Shown: positions 8,191-16,270 of the stretch, one piece after another | How positions within the stretch are numbered: position 1 is the first letter of the stretch | How the letters are laid out: each line of letters begins with the position of its first letter | Origin: Chryseobacterium balustinum | Lineage (GTDB): Bacteria > Bacteroidota > Bacteroidia > Flavobacteriales > Weeksellaceae | Direction of reading: 5' to 3' | Length of the DNA: 64,000 nucleotides | Assembly: GCF_900168205.1 (NCBI RefSeq) | Contig: NZ_FUZE01000003.1 | Span: 186,001 to 250,000 of the forward strand | Program-made: the position numbers and the translations under genes | Notes under the pieces: model-generated | Databases searched by the model: none | What the model was told of the DNA's origin: nothing | What the model saw: the letters and a program-made list of their open reading frames with translations, nothing else

Positions 8191-9390
8191 CTAGACCAAT
8201 TCAAAAAAATCTCTTTTGCCAATTTTAATTTTCGCCTGTTTTATTAACTCAATTTCAGCATTCGAATCTATAACTTTTACATTATTAATTTGAACTCCCC
8301 CGCTTTCAATTAATCTTCTGATGAAAGATTTACTTTCGTTGTTTTTCAACTGATGACAAAGCTCAATTAAGCTGATTTTCGATTGGTTTGGAAATAATGA
8401 TTCAATAGAAACTGGCTCAAATACTTTCTCCTCAAAATTTTTATTCTGAAACTGATTAATAAAAAACTGTTCAGCAATTTCAGCCGATTTTTCATTGTGG
8501 TATTGAGAAATAATATTTTTGGCAATGACTTTTTTGATGTTCATTGGGTTTTCGCCATCAGAAATTCTCAATTTCAAATTTTGCTTTTCTGAATTTGAAA
8601 AATCTGTGGTCAAATCAATAAATTCATCAATCAGAGCATCAGGAATCGACATTGTTTTTCCAAACATTTCATTCGGTTCGTCTGTTAAACCGATGATATT
8701 ATTAAGCGATTTACTCATTTTTTCTTTTCCGTCAAGTCCTTTTAATAAAGGCATGCACATCACAATTTGTGGTGACATTTGATGCGTTTCCTGCAGTTGT
8801 CTGCCCATCGTGCAGTTGAAAAGCTGGTCGGTTCCGCCCATTTCAATATCACATTCTATTTTTACGGAATCAAATCCCTGTAAAATTGGGTATACCAATT
8901 CATGCATTGCAATCGGGGAATTTTCTGTAAATCTTTTGTTAAAATCATTTCTGTGCATCAGTTGAGCCACCGTAACTTTTGACATCAACTGAATAACCTC
9001 TGAAAAATTCAGAGAATCCAACCAATCAGAATTAAAAACAATTTTCGTTTTCTCTACATCGATTACTTTTGAAAGCTGGTTGATATAGGTTTCTGCATTA
9101 TGCTGTACTTCTCCAGCGCTTAAAGGTTTTCTCGCTTTATTTTTTCCGGTAGGATCACCTATTCTTGCCGTAAAACTTCCGACGATGATGATAATTTGAT
9201 GTCCCAAATCCTGAAATTGTTTCAGTTTTTTCAAAACAACCGCGTGTCCCAAATGTAAATCTGGCGCAGTGGGGTCAAAACCAAGTTTGATGACGAGTTT
9301 TCTGTTTTCTTCTTCGGCTTGTTTTAATTTTTGTTCCAAACCGTTTTCTGGTAGAATAATTTCTACGTTTTCTTTTAATGTGTTGATCAT
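8191..9390 (-). CDS. tyrS: Tyrosyl-tRNA synthetase
   Basis: A 399-residue class I synthetase that charges tRNA-Tyr. The HIGH-type motif is HLGH at residues 46-49, the signature GSFTARIGDPTGK follows, tyrosine and tRNA binding motifs include ECDIEMGGTDQLFN, and the KMSKS loop is near 224-228. An S4 RNA-binding domain occupies the last ~65 residues. Length and motif spacing fit the TyrZ-like branch. Expression is likely controlled by the leader peptide and terminator at 9411-9558, whose transcript enters the gene 20 bases before the ATG. Confidence 0.97.
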   Translation of the reverse strand: MINTLKENVEIILPENGLEQKLKQAEEENRKLVIKLGFDPTAPDLHLGHAVVLKKLKQFQDLGHQIIIIVGSFTARIGDPTGKNKARKPLSAGEVQHNAETYINQLSKVIDVEKTKIVFNSDWLDSLNFSEVIQLMSKVTVAQLMHRNDFNKRFTENSPIAMHELVYPILQGFDSVKIECDIEMGGTDQLFNCTMGRQLQETHQMSPQIVMCMPLLKGLDGKEKMSKSLNNIIGLTDEPNEMFGKTMSIPDALIDEFIDLTTDFSNSEKQNLKLRISDGENPMNIKKVIAKNIISQYHNEKSAEIAEQFFINQFQNKNFEEKVFEPVSIESLFPNQSKISLIELCHQLKNNESKSFIRRLIESGGVQINNVKVIDSNAEIELIKQAKIKIGKRDFFELV

Positions 9391-9410
9391 TTTGTTAAGT
9401 TTTAAGCATA

Positions 9411-9438
9411 AAAAAGCCCGAACAAATCTGTTCGGGCT
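9411..9438 (-). terminator. Attenuator terminator in the tyrS leader
   Basis: On the minus strand, AGCCCGAACA (9438-9429) pairs with TGTTCGGGCT (9424-9415) as a perfect 10-bp stem with a 4-base loop, followed by five to six T (9415-9410). It lies between the leader ORF stop and the tyrS ATG. Its 5' arm can alternatively pair with GTTCGGG inside the leader ORF (9494-9488). Confidence 0.85.
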
Positions 9439-9459
9439 CTCAATATTGTAGTTTAAATT

Positions 9460-9558
9460 TTATTGAATTTTAGGTATAGAAACACTTCCCGAACGATAGA
9501 ACGGGTAATAATAAGTATTGAAAAACGGTAAACGTAAAATGTTGTTTAAGTGTTTCAT
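9460..9558 (-). CDS. Tyrosine-rich leader peptide of tyrS
   Basis: A 32-residue ORF starting at ATG 9558-9556 and ending with TAA at 9462-9460. Residues 16-21 are Y-Y-Y-P-F-Y, four Tyr codons in six, with F12-F13 just before. It has no recognisable fold and ends 22 bases before the terminator hairpin. Codons 22-24 contain GTTCGGG, complementary to the 5' arm of that terminator (CCCGAAC), while the Pro-Phe codons contain CCCGTTC, which can partly pair with GTTCGGG. Ribosome stalling at Tyr codons when charged tRNA-Tyr is scarce should free the antiterminator, the classic attenuation logic. A -7 box lies only 8 bases upstream of the ATG. Confidence 0.8.
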   Translation of the reverse strand: MKHLNNILRLPFFNTYYYPFYRSGSVSIPKIQ

Positions 9559-9565
9559 AGTTTTG

Positions 9566-9573
9566 CAAAGATA
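9566..9573 (-). promoter_or_regulatory. Promoter -7 box of the tyrS leader transcript
   Basis: TATCTTTG on the minus strand matches the flavobacterial TAnnTTTG motif; the leader ATG follows within about 8 bases, so the 5' untranslated region is very short. No clear TTG -33 box was found. Confidence 0.6.
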
Positions 9574-9690
9574 GAAATTTAGATTGAAAATTGTTATCTG
9601 TTTATTACAAGCAATCATTTTTCCACTCAATCGGATTTTCAAAACTCTGTTTGCTGTCTGTCAAACTTTTCCTGGTATTTTTATAAATGA

Positions 9691-9727
9691 AAAAGCCCCG
9701 AAAATATTATTTTCAGGGCTTTTTTTA
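9691..9727. terminator. Bidirectional terminator
   Basis: AGCCCCGAAAAT and ATTTTCAGGGCT form a long stem flanked by A runs on one side and T runs on the other. It ends the minus-strand gene at 9741-10556. Confidence 0.8.
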
Positions 9728-9740
9728 AGATTAAATCTTA

Positions 9741-10556
9741 TTATTTTCTTGGTTTTTCTACTCCGATCCACGCTTCACCTTCTCTTTTTACCTGGCTTAG
9801 TATGAATGTTTTAAAATCCTCAGTTTTGTATTCGATGTTATCTTTATTTTGCTCAAAAGGCATAATGTAGAAGAAATCTTTGTCTGTTTTATCAGCTTTT
9901 GTTCCTTTCTTCACTGTTGGCATATATTTTTTATCAAATTTATACTTCGGAAGATATTGCTTTACAGAAGCGTAAAATTTAGCATTCTCTTTTTCGTTAG
10001 GGATAATGTCAACGATGTTAAATTTATCATTTTTCTTATCAACCCAAAGGTAATAATTGGTTTCTTCGTGTGTTTTCTTGTTTAAAGAAGTGAATCCGAA
10101 GAATTCTTTAGGTACCAACTGTTTGATTTTTTCAGCATCTACTTTAGTGAAATATTCTCCCTGTGAAGGGTCTACATACGTTTCAAGATTCAACAATAAT
10201 ACCTGATTATTCTGGAAGTTTTTATTTTTGAAATATTGATCTAGAGATAATTCTGCGGTATGTCTAAGCTCTTTTCCTCTTTCATCCAATTTCTTGGTAG
10301 GGTTTTGTGGATTTACTTTTTTTACGAAGTTATACAAAACAACTGGCTTAATATCTGCAAGGTGAGGATAAGTTTTAAGCTGTTCTGCTTTTACCAACCA
10401 ATAATATTGCTGATAATAATCGTCTTTATCAACAGGTTTTACAGTTTTATAAGAAAGAGCTAGTTTTTTAGAATTGAGAACTTTTCCGTATTTACCTTGT
10501 CCGAAAGCTAAGCTTGTACACAGTAAAGCAAAAAAAATAGTAATGTTTCTTTTCAT
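9741..10556 (-). CDS. Secreted or periplasmic protein of unknown function
   Basis: The chosen start is ATG 10556-10554, giving 271 residues that begin MKRNITIFFALLCTSLAFGQG, a clear signal peptide with cleavage after FGQ; the longer frame to 10586 would put ten polar residues before it. The mature part is lysine- and tyrosine-rich with no motif I recognise. It stands alone between two terminators. A single-gene transcript coding an exported flavobacterial protein is all that can be said. Confidence 0.75.
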   Translation of the reverse strand: MKRNITIFFALLCTSLAFGQGKYGKVLNSKKLALSYKTVKPVDKDDYYQQYYWLVKAEQLKTYPHLADIKPVVLYNFVKKVNPQNPTKKLDERGKELRHTAELSLDQYFKNKNFQNNQVLLLNLETYVDPSQGEYFTKVDAEKIKQLVPKEFFGFTSLNKKTHEETNYYLWVDKKNDKFNIVDIIPNEKENAKFYASVKQYLPKYKFDKKYMPTVKKGTKADKTDKDFFYIMPFEQNKDNIEYKTEDFKTFILSQVKREGEAWIGVEKPRK

Positions 10557-10654
10557 TTTACAACAGAGATTATTTTTATTTTCCAAATATAATTATTTAT
10601 TAGATAATAAGTTTAATTGTTAGTTAAATTATGCAAATATTATTGATTTTATTG

Positions 10655-10685
10655 AATAAAAAATCCTGTACGAATACAGGATTGA
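10655..10685 (-). terminator. Terminator after asnB
   Basis: AATCCTGTA and TACAGGATT form a perfect stem; on the minus strand it is followed by TTTTTT. Confidence 0.8.
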
Positions 10686-10699
10686 TAAATTTAGTTAAT

Positions 10700-12367
10700 T
10701 TAATAAGATGTTTCGTGCACTTTCACTGCTCTGCCGCTTGGGTCATTCATTTTTTTAAATGCTTCATCCCATTCCAATGCGATAGGAGTGGAGCATGCAA
10801 CTGAAGGAACCGATGGAACGGTCGCAGCTGCAGTTTCACTTGGGAAGTGTTCTTCAAAAATTGTTCGGTAGCGGTATTCTTCTTTGTTTTGCGGCGTGTT
10901 TAAAGGAAATCTGAATTTTGCATTTGCCATCATTTCGTCAGTCACATATTTCTCAGCAATATCTTTCAAAGTATCAATCCAAGAATAGCCAACTCCGTCT
11001 GAGAACTGTTCTTTTTGTCTCCATGCAATAGATTCCGGTAATAAATCTTCAAAAGCTTTTCGTAAAACCCATTTTTCAATTTTTCCTTCTTCTTTGCGAA
11101 TCATTTTATCTTCCGGGTTTACATTCATCGCAACATCCATAAATTCTTTATCTAAAAACGGAACTCTACCTTCAATTCCCCAACTCATCAATGCTTTGTT
11201 GGCTCTTAAACAATCGTATAAATGAAGTTTATTAAGCTTTCTTACGGTTTCATCATGAAATTCTTTAGCGTTCGGAGCTTTATGAAAATATAAATATCCG
11301 CCAAATAATTCATCTGCACCTTCACCTGAAAGCACCATTTTTATTCCCATTGATTTAATGACTCTTGCTAAAAGATACATAGGTGTCGAAGCTCTGATTG
11401 TTGTCACATCGTAAGTTTCCAAATGATAAATTACATCACGGATGGCATCAAGACCTTCCTGAACGGTAAAATTAACTTCATGATGAATAGAACCGATATG
11501 CTCCGCGGCTTTTTTTGCTGCTGCCAAATCGGGAGAACCAACTAATCCAACGGCAAAACTGTGCAGTCTCGGATACCAGGCTTCCTGAGTATCGCCACTT
11601 TCTATTCTCTGTCTTGCGAATTTTGCAGTAACGGCAGAAATAATTGAAGAATCTAAACCTCCTGAAAGTAGAACTCCATAAGGAACGTCACTCATCAATT
11701 GTCTGTGAACGGCATCTTCCAACCCTTTTCTGATTGCCTGGATATCTGTAACGTTATCTTTTACGGCATCAAAGTTTTCCCAGTCTCTTTTGTACCATTG
11801 CTGAAGCTCATGTCCGTCAATATTATATAGATAATGTCCAGGCAAAAAAGTGTCAATTTTTTTACAGATTCCTTCCAAAGCTTTCAGCTCTGAGGCAACA
11901 TAATAATTTCCTTCTCTGTCCCAGCCTTGATAAAGTGGGCAAATTCCCATTTGATCTCTTGCGATAAGATAAATATTATTTTCAATATCGTATAATGCAA
12001 AAGCAAAAATACCGTTGAGCTTTTCAATAAATTCTTTTCCGTATTTTTTGTAAAGCGCTATAATTACTTCGCAATCAGACTGAGTCTGAAATTCGTAATC
12101 AGGAAATTCTTCTTTTAATTCTCTGTGATTGTAAATTTCACCATTTACGGCAAGTACAATTTTTCCGTCTTTTGAAAACAGAGGTTGTTTTCCGGAAGCA
12201 GGATCTACGATAGCGAGTCTTTCATGTGAAAAAACAACTTTTTCACTTTGGAAAACACCACTCCAATCGGGACCGCGGTGACGGATTTTTTTAGACATTT
12301 CAAGAACCTGAGGTCTTAGTATTTCGGTTGACTGTTTTGCGTCAAATAAGCAAACGATTCCACACAT
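10700..12367 (-). CDS. asnB: Asparagine synthase B (glutamine-hydrolysing)
   Basis: A 555-residue class II amidotransferase. The N-terminal nucleophile follows the initiator (MCGIVCLF, Cys2), with the RHRGPD motif near 30-35 and the NGEIYNH motif near 74-80. The synthetase half has the pyrophosphate loop LLSGGLDSS (about 232-240) and SGEGADELFGGY. It converts aspartate, glutamine and ATP to asparagine. A well-placed promoter (TTG, 20-bp spacer, TAGCTTTG) ends 17 bases before the ATG. Length matches the E. coli AsnB family. Confidence 0.97.
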   Translation of the reverse strand: MCGIVCLFDAKQSTEILRPQVLEMSKKIRHRGPDWSGVFQSEKVVFSHERLAIVDPASGKQPLFSKDGKIVLAVNGEIYNHRELKEEFPDYEFQTQSDCEVIIALYKKYGKEFIEKLNGIFAFALYDIENNIYLIARDQMGICPLYQGWDREGNYYVASELKALEGICKKIDTFLPGHYLYNIDGHELQQWYKRDWENFDAVKDNVTDIQAIRKGLEDAVHRQLMSDVPYGVLLSGGLDSSIISAVTAKFARQRIESGDTQEAWYPRLHSFAVGLVGSPDLAAAKKAAEHIGSIHHEVNFTVQEGLDAIRDVIYHLETYDVTTIRASTPMYLLARVIKSMGIKMVLSGEGADELFGGYLYFHKAPNAKEFHDETVRKLNKLHLYDCLRANKALMSWGIEGRVPFLDKEFMDVAMNVNPEDKMIRKEEGKIEKWVLRKAFEDLLPESIAWRQKEQFSDGVGYSWIDTLKDIAEKYVTDEMMANAKFRFPLNTPQNKEEYRYRTIFEEHFPSETAAATVPSVPSVACSTPIALEWDEAFKKMNDPSGRAVKVHETSY

Positions 12368-12384
12368 GTTATATTTATTTGATA

Positions 12385-12415
12385 CAAAGCTAAATATATG
12401 GTTTAAAAATTACAA
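12385..12415 (-). promoter_or_regulatory. asnB promoter
   Basis: Minus-strand TTG (12415-12413), a 20-bp spacer and TAGCTTTG (12392-12385), close to the flavobacterial consensus TTG-N19-TAnnTTTG. Confidence 0.7.
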
Positions 12416-12583
12416 TTAAAATTTTCAAATGATTAATGTTTTAAACTTAAATATTATTTTTGATTTAAAATATTAATTTAAATACTTAAAAAGTAGTAAT
12501 AACAAGAATTTTTTTCACAATAGAAAAACTCCTATGATTCATAAAGAATCAATAATTAAATAAAATATTTTTAAAATTACTAT

Positions 12584-12612
12584 TTGTAATTCAAATATTT
12601 TTCTCACCTTTG
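12584..12612 (+). promoter_or_regulatory. Promoter-like element for the candidate small RNA
   Basis: TTG (12584-12586), 18-bp spacer and CACCTTTG (12605-12612); the -7 box differs from TAnnTTTG at one position. It points away from asnB. Confidence 0.5.
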
Positions 12613-12616
12613 TTGC

Positions 12617-12688
12617 TCGAAATAATTTTTTTTCATCATTTGTGTTTTTACCTCCTTGTAATAATATTGCAAGGAGGTTTTGTTTTTA
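12617..12688 (+). ncRNA. Candidate small regulatory RNA
   Basis: Between asnB (minus) and the PNGase-like gene (minus) is a 318-bp gap with a plus-strand promoter-like element, ~35 unstructured bases and a strong terminator. The unstructured part includes TTTTCATCATTTGTGTTTTT (12630-12649), the exact reverse complement of a 20-base sequence in the RNA unit at 23138-23157, with near matches at several other sites there. ACCTCCTTG follows and forms the terminator stem. The opposite strand could instead be read as a perfect Shine-Dalgarno (AAGGAGGT) plus an 11-codon ORF, so orientation needs RNA data. About 70 nt predicted. Confidence 0.5.
12651..12687 (+). terminator. Terminator of the candidate small RNA
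   Basis: ACCTCCTTG (12650-12658) and CAAGGAGGT (12670-12678) form a perfect stem, followed by TTTGTTTTT. The T tract is on the plus strand only. Confidence 0.75.
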
Positions 12689-14350
12689 CTCATTTCCTAG
12701 TAAAACACCTGAAATATTCCATGCGCTGAAGCTGGTTCCTTCAGGTTCTCCTTGTGGAATTTTCACTTGAATTGTATGTTTCCCGGCTTTTAAATCTCCT
12801 AAAGAAATGAAGTTTGGATTGGTAACTGTTCCGGGACACCAGTTGGATCTGCTTAAATCTGAAGATGAAAGTCCATCAGCAAAATTTCCCGAAGCTGGAT
12901 TGAATAATCGGTAAGAACCGCATTCTGTTCTCCAGGGTGTAAATGAAAATGCCATTTTTCCATCCAAGTAAATTGAATTGGCTTTTGGAATAAACTCGTC
13001 ACCATTTTCCCAACCTCCATGTCCGGTTGTAATGTATCTTAACTGTGCATTTTTAAGATCTTTTTCTAAATTGAATTCGATAAAAAGTCCTTTGTCATTA
13101 TTAAACATTGTTGCATAATCCTGTCCGGCCATTTCCATAATATTGGTTGTATTGAAAAGCGGAATGACTTTATTATTTTTATGGACGATCTGTTCGCTGT
13201 TGTGAATCGTGATATCTAAACTCACTTTGTGACCGCCTTTATCATAGTTTCCAATGAAAGTCCCGATCCAGAGCTCTTTTTCAGAAAGGGAAGGCTTTAA
13301 TTCTGTAATATCCTGACGAAACGGACTTACCGTTTGCCAGGTTTTATCCTTTAACTCAATATGATTGAACTTGTTGATTCCGAAAGCGGTAAAAAATCTC
13401 ATCAATTCAACTGTCGGTTGATAATTTTGATTGGAAACAACTCCATGATATTGTTTTCCATTGCCATTTTCGTATACAGGAAGTGTTTTTGCCCCTTTTT
13501 CTAAACCATCAAAAAATGTCTGCGATTTTTCTTCAGGAATAAAAAAAACGGTTCCTGTTCTGTCGTAAGCATCGCCGTTGGATTGTTGCTTTAATTCCAC
13601 AAAAATATTATCACCCTGAGCAATTTTTGGAAACTTTACCTTCTTTAAAATAATCGTTCCGTTGGCAAATCTTTTTATTTTTTCATCAGATTTTGACTGG
13701 TCTAAGAAATTAATAATTTCATTTTCAAAAACTTTTAACGTTGTAAATCTGCTTTTCCAAAGTAAGTCTTTGTAGCTTAAAAGATCAGTTATAGGAATGG
13801 TTTTAGTGATAATTTTATCAATTCCTGTTGTTTTAATTTTCTTTAAAGAAACTACTGTTGTCGCTGAATTTCCGTTTCTTTCAACCTGCAAAACCAATCC
13901 TAAATTTTGTCCTAAACTTGATGGTCCGCCTTTTATTTTTAAATCATTGGTGTACCAAACCTCAATCGTATTTGAATTGATTTTTGTGATTGCTTTTTTA
14001 CAGTTGTAGCCTAAAATCTTTTTAGTTTGGGTAGTTAACTCAAATTCCTGCTTTGAAATAGATTCTTTGTCTGAAGTTGAAATTGCTTCGTTCGGCTTTA
14101 AAAAGGCATATGAAACAATTGTGTTAGACGGTTTTTCTATTTTGCTGATTTCAAAAGGGTAGTCGCTTTTCAGCTCTTTGATTTTTGTATTTAAAATGAA
14201 ATTTTCTTGTTCGTTAACCCAAACAATAGTTGGATTTTGATTGGGCAGAACTTTTCCGTTGTATGAGCTTTCATATTGAATTTCATACGTCTGAGAAAAA
14301 CTTAAAACAGATAAGAAAATAAAAAAACTTGCTAAAATTGTTTTAAACAT
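12686..14350 (-). CDS. Secreted GLPGLI domain-PNGase F-like fusion protein
   Basis: A 554-residue exported protein (signal peptide MFKTILASFFIFLSVLSFSQ). Residues about 20-200 resemble the Bacteroidota GLPGLI family: YEIQYESS, ILGYNCKKA, IEVWYTNDL, GPSSLGQNLGLVLQVE. The C-terminal half resembles peptide-N4-glycanase F of Elizabethkingia: AYDRTGTVFFI aligns with the EWDRYANVYV strand holding the catalytic Asp, and TTGHGGW...ECGSYR...SNWCPG matches the SGWGHA...CAEWC...AGWCPG region. By eye, GDEF may supply the Glu equivalent; the second Glu (TETW) seems absent. Likely cleaves N-glycans from glycoproteins, but activity is not certain. Confidence 0.75.
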   Translation of the reverse strand: MFKTILASFFIFLSVLSFSQTYEIQYESSYNGKVLPNQNPTIVWVNEQENFILNTKIKELKSDYPFEISKIEKPSNTIVSYAFLKPNEAISTSDKESISKQEFELTTQTKKILGYNCKKAITKINSNTIEVWYTNDLKIKGGPSSLGQNLGLVLQVERNGNSATTVVSLKKIKTTGIDKIITKTIPITDLLSYKDLLWKSRFTTLKVFENEIINFLDQSKSDEKIKRFANGTIILKKVKFPKIAQGDNIFVELKQQSNGDAYDRTGTVFFIPEEKSQTFFDGLEKGAKTLPVYENGNGKQYHGVVSNQNYQPTVELMRFFTAFGINKFNHIELKDKTWQTVSPFRQDITELKPSLSEKELWIGTFIGNYDKGGHKVSLDITIHNSEQIVHKNNKVIPLFNTTNIMEMAGQDYATMFNNDKGLFIEFNLEKDLKNAQLRYITTGHGGWENGDEFIPKANSIYLDGKMAFSFTPWRTECGSYRLFNPASGNFADGLSSSDLSRSNWCPGTVTNPNFISLGDLKAGKHTIQVKIPQGEPEGTSFSAWNISGVLLGNE

Positions 14351-14439
14351 AATGTATTGATGGTTTTTACAAAGATAATGTTTGATTTAGATAATAAAAA
14401 CTCTGAGAAAATCCTTGAAAATTAGGCTTGAGTTTAATA

Positions 14440-14469
14440 AAAAAACTACTCCAAAAAATAGAGTAGTTT
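14440..14469 (-). terminator. Terminator after the rRNA methyltransferase gene
   Basis: AAACTACTC and GAGTAGTTT arms; a T-rich tail follows on the minus strand. Confidence 0.75.
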
Positions 14470-14493
14470 AATATAGTTTATTGTGTAAATTTT

Positions 14494-15699
14494 TTAAGAA
14501 AGTCTTTCGATCAAAGCCATGTAGAATCCGTCGTAACCTTCGCTTGGCATTACTTTTTCGTCTTTAACCATTTTATAGTTAGGATTGTTTTTGATAAACT
14601 CTTCTACTTGCTTGTTGTTTTCAGAAGGTAGAATAGAGCATGTTGCATACACCATTTTTCCACCCACTTTCAGCATTTTAGAATAATCCTGCATGATTTG
14701 CTGTTGCTCTTTCTTAATTCTGTCGATAAAAGCTTGGTCGATTTTCCATTTACTGTCAGGGTTTCTTTTTAAAACTCCTAAACCAGAGCATGGTGCATCG
14801 ATCAAAAGTCTGTCTACTTTATCGTGAAGACGTTTGATTACTTTCGTATCTGAAATCATTCTCGTTTCAATGTTGTGAGCTCCGGCTCTTTTTGCACGAC
14901 GCTTCAATTCAGCCAGCTTCCATTCAAAAATATCAAGAGCAATAATCTGTCCTTTATTTCCCATCAATGCAGCTAAGTGAAGGGTTTTTCCACCCGCACC
15001 TGCACAAGCATCAACTACTCTTTGGCCTTCTTTTACATCAAGAAAATAACCGATTTTTTGTGAAGAGGCATCTTGTACTTCAAATAATCCTTCTTTGAAA
15101 GCTGTGGTAAGAAATACATTTTTCTTTTCCTCAAGCTGTACTGCATCAGGATAATTTTTAATAGGGTAAGAAACTACATTTTCGTCGGCAAGGTCAGAAA
15201 TAAGTTCTCTTGGAGTTGTTCTCAAAGAATTTGCTCTTAAAACAGTAGGTGCTTTTTCGTTCAAAGCATGCATTTCTTTTTCCCACTTTTCTCCTAATTC
15301 TCTTTCCAGAGTTTCAACAAGCCATTCTGGAATAGAATGCTCAATTGCTTTTGTTGGAACAGTTCCTTTTTTCAGTTTTGTCGTAATGTCGGCGATTTTG
15401 ATGCCTTCAAATTCTTCAAATCTTTTGTAATTGGTTTTGCTCCAAAGAAGATATGCGATGATTAGTTTATAGATGTTGGTAGGTTTTACTCCTTCACCCA
15501 TATAATATTCAAGCCGTTTTTTCCAACGGATAATGTTATAGAAAATCTCAGAAACAACGGCTCTATCTTGGCTTCCCCACTGTCTGTGGGATTTCAAAAG
15601 CCTTTCTATTACTTTATCTGCGTATTTGTTTTTTTCGAAAAATGTTTCCTGTAACGCATCGTGAATTCCGATTGCCAGGTTTCTGTGAATTAATTCCAT
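14494..15699 (-). CDS. RsmB/RsmF-like 16S rRNA cytosine-C5 methyltransferase
   Basis: A 401-residue NOL1/NOP2/Sun family SAM-dependent methyltransferase. The SAM-binding DACAGAGGKTLHLA motif is near residue 231, the catalytic loop with the first cysteine is DAPCSGLG (about 300) and the nucleophilic cysteine is in ATCSILPSENNKQVEEF (about 353). The N-terminal ~140 residues are helical (a NusB-like RNA-binding region would be usual for RsmB). I cannot decide between RsmB and other family members without alignment. Stands alone with its own terminator. Confidence 0.92.
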   Translation of the reverse strand: MELIHRNLAIGIHDALQETFFEKNKYADKVIERLLKSHRQWGSQDRAVVSEIFYNIIRWKKRLEYYMGEGVKPTNIYKLIIAYLLWSKTNYKRFEEFEGIKIADITTKLKKGTVPTKAIEHSIPEWLVETLERELGEKWEKEMHALNEKAPTVLRANSLRTTPRELISDLADENVVSYPIKNYPDAVQLEEKKNVFLTTAFKEGLFEVQDASSQKIGYFLDVKEGQRVVDACAGAGGKTLHLAALMGNKGQIIALDIFEWKLAELKRRAKRAGAHNIETRMISDTKVIKRLHDKVDRLLIDAPCSGLGVLKRNPDSKWKIDQAFIDRIKKEQQQIMQDYSKMLKVGGKMVYATCSILPSENNKQVEEFIKNNPNYKMVKDEKVMPSEGYDGFYMALIERLS

Positions 15700-15832
15700 A
15701 AATTGCTATAAGCTGTTTGAATTTGCAAAAATACGAATTTAAGTTGAGAGTTAATGATTTGTAGTTGTGAGTTATAAATTATGAATTTAAAGAAAGTTCA
15801 ATTTAGACTAATTGATTTTTACTTTTGCCTAA

Positions 15833-15888
15833 CTTCTAACTTCTAACTTCTAACTTCTAACTTCTAACTTCTAACTTCTAACTTCTAA
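15833..15888. repeat. Heptanucleotide tandem repeat (CTTCTAA)8
   Basis: Eight perfect copies of CTTCTAA in direct tandem, ending 10 bp before the -7 box of the downstream PhnA-like gene, so the array covers the position of its -33 element. Confidence 0.95.
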
Positions 15889-15898
15889 CTCAAAATAC

Positions 15899-15906
15899 TA
15901 CCTTTG
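15899..15906 (+). promoter_or_regulatory. Promoter -7 box of the PhnA/YjdM-like gene
   Basis: TACCTTTG matches TAnnTTTG exactly and lies 15 bp before the ATG at 15922. The expected -33 TTG is replaced by the heptamer array. Confidence 0.65.
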
Positions 15907-15921
15907 CAAAAATTAATAAAA

Positions 15922-16254
15922 ATGAGCGATGTAGTTATTTGTCCGAAATGTAGTTCTGAATTTACTTATGAACAAGATAATTTAATGGTTTGTTCGCAGT
16001 GTTTTCACGAATGGGATCCTAAAGAAGCTGGAAATGAAGATCAAATTTTAGACATCAATGGAAATGAACTTCAAAATGGAGATTCGGTTATTGTAATGAA
16101 AGATCTTCCGGTAAAAGGAGCTCCGAAACCTGTAAAAGCAGGAACTAAAGTGAAAAATATCCGTTTAAGACCAAACAGTGATCATAATATTGATTGTAAA
16201 ATTGATGGTTTTGGCGCAATGGCTTTGAAATCTGAATTTGTAAAGAAGGCTTAA
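15922..16254 (+). CDS. PhnA/YjdM family zinc-ribbon protein
   Basis: A 110-residue protein beginning [10 protein letters not shown]; the longer frame from the TTG at 15904 lies inside the promoter and is not used. The N-terminal zinc ribbon is CPKC...CSQC (about residues 8-28), followed by the YjdM-type domain with [31 protein letters not shown] and [19 protein letters not shown]. The old name 'alkylphosphonate utilisation protein PhnA' has no established biochemical basis. Function unknown. Confidence 0.92.
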   Translation: MSDVVICPKCSSEFTYEQDNLMVCSQCFHEWDPKEAGNEDQILDINGNELQNGDSVIVMKDLPVKGAPKPVKAGTKVKNIRLRPNSDHNIDCKIDGFGAMALKSEFVKKA

Positions 16255-16270
16255 GTTCCAATAATTTTAG

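Noticed and set aside
9584..9805. 73-codon plus-strand ORF across the terminator at 9691
   Set aside because: It runs through a strong terminator hairpin and the tyrS leader promoter and has no motif.
12607..12650. Minus-strand 11-codon ORF with a perfect Shine-Dalgarno upstream of asnB
   Set aside because: asnB has its own promoter close to its ATG and the T tract of the hairpin fits a plus-strand terminator; the SD-like sequence is the complement of the terminator stem. Kept only as the alternative reading of the small RNA.
15833..15888. Possible CRISPR array
   Set aside because: The repeat unit is 7 bp without spacers; it is a microsatellite, as are the arrays at 25565 and 30411.
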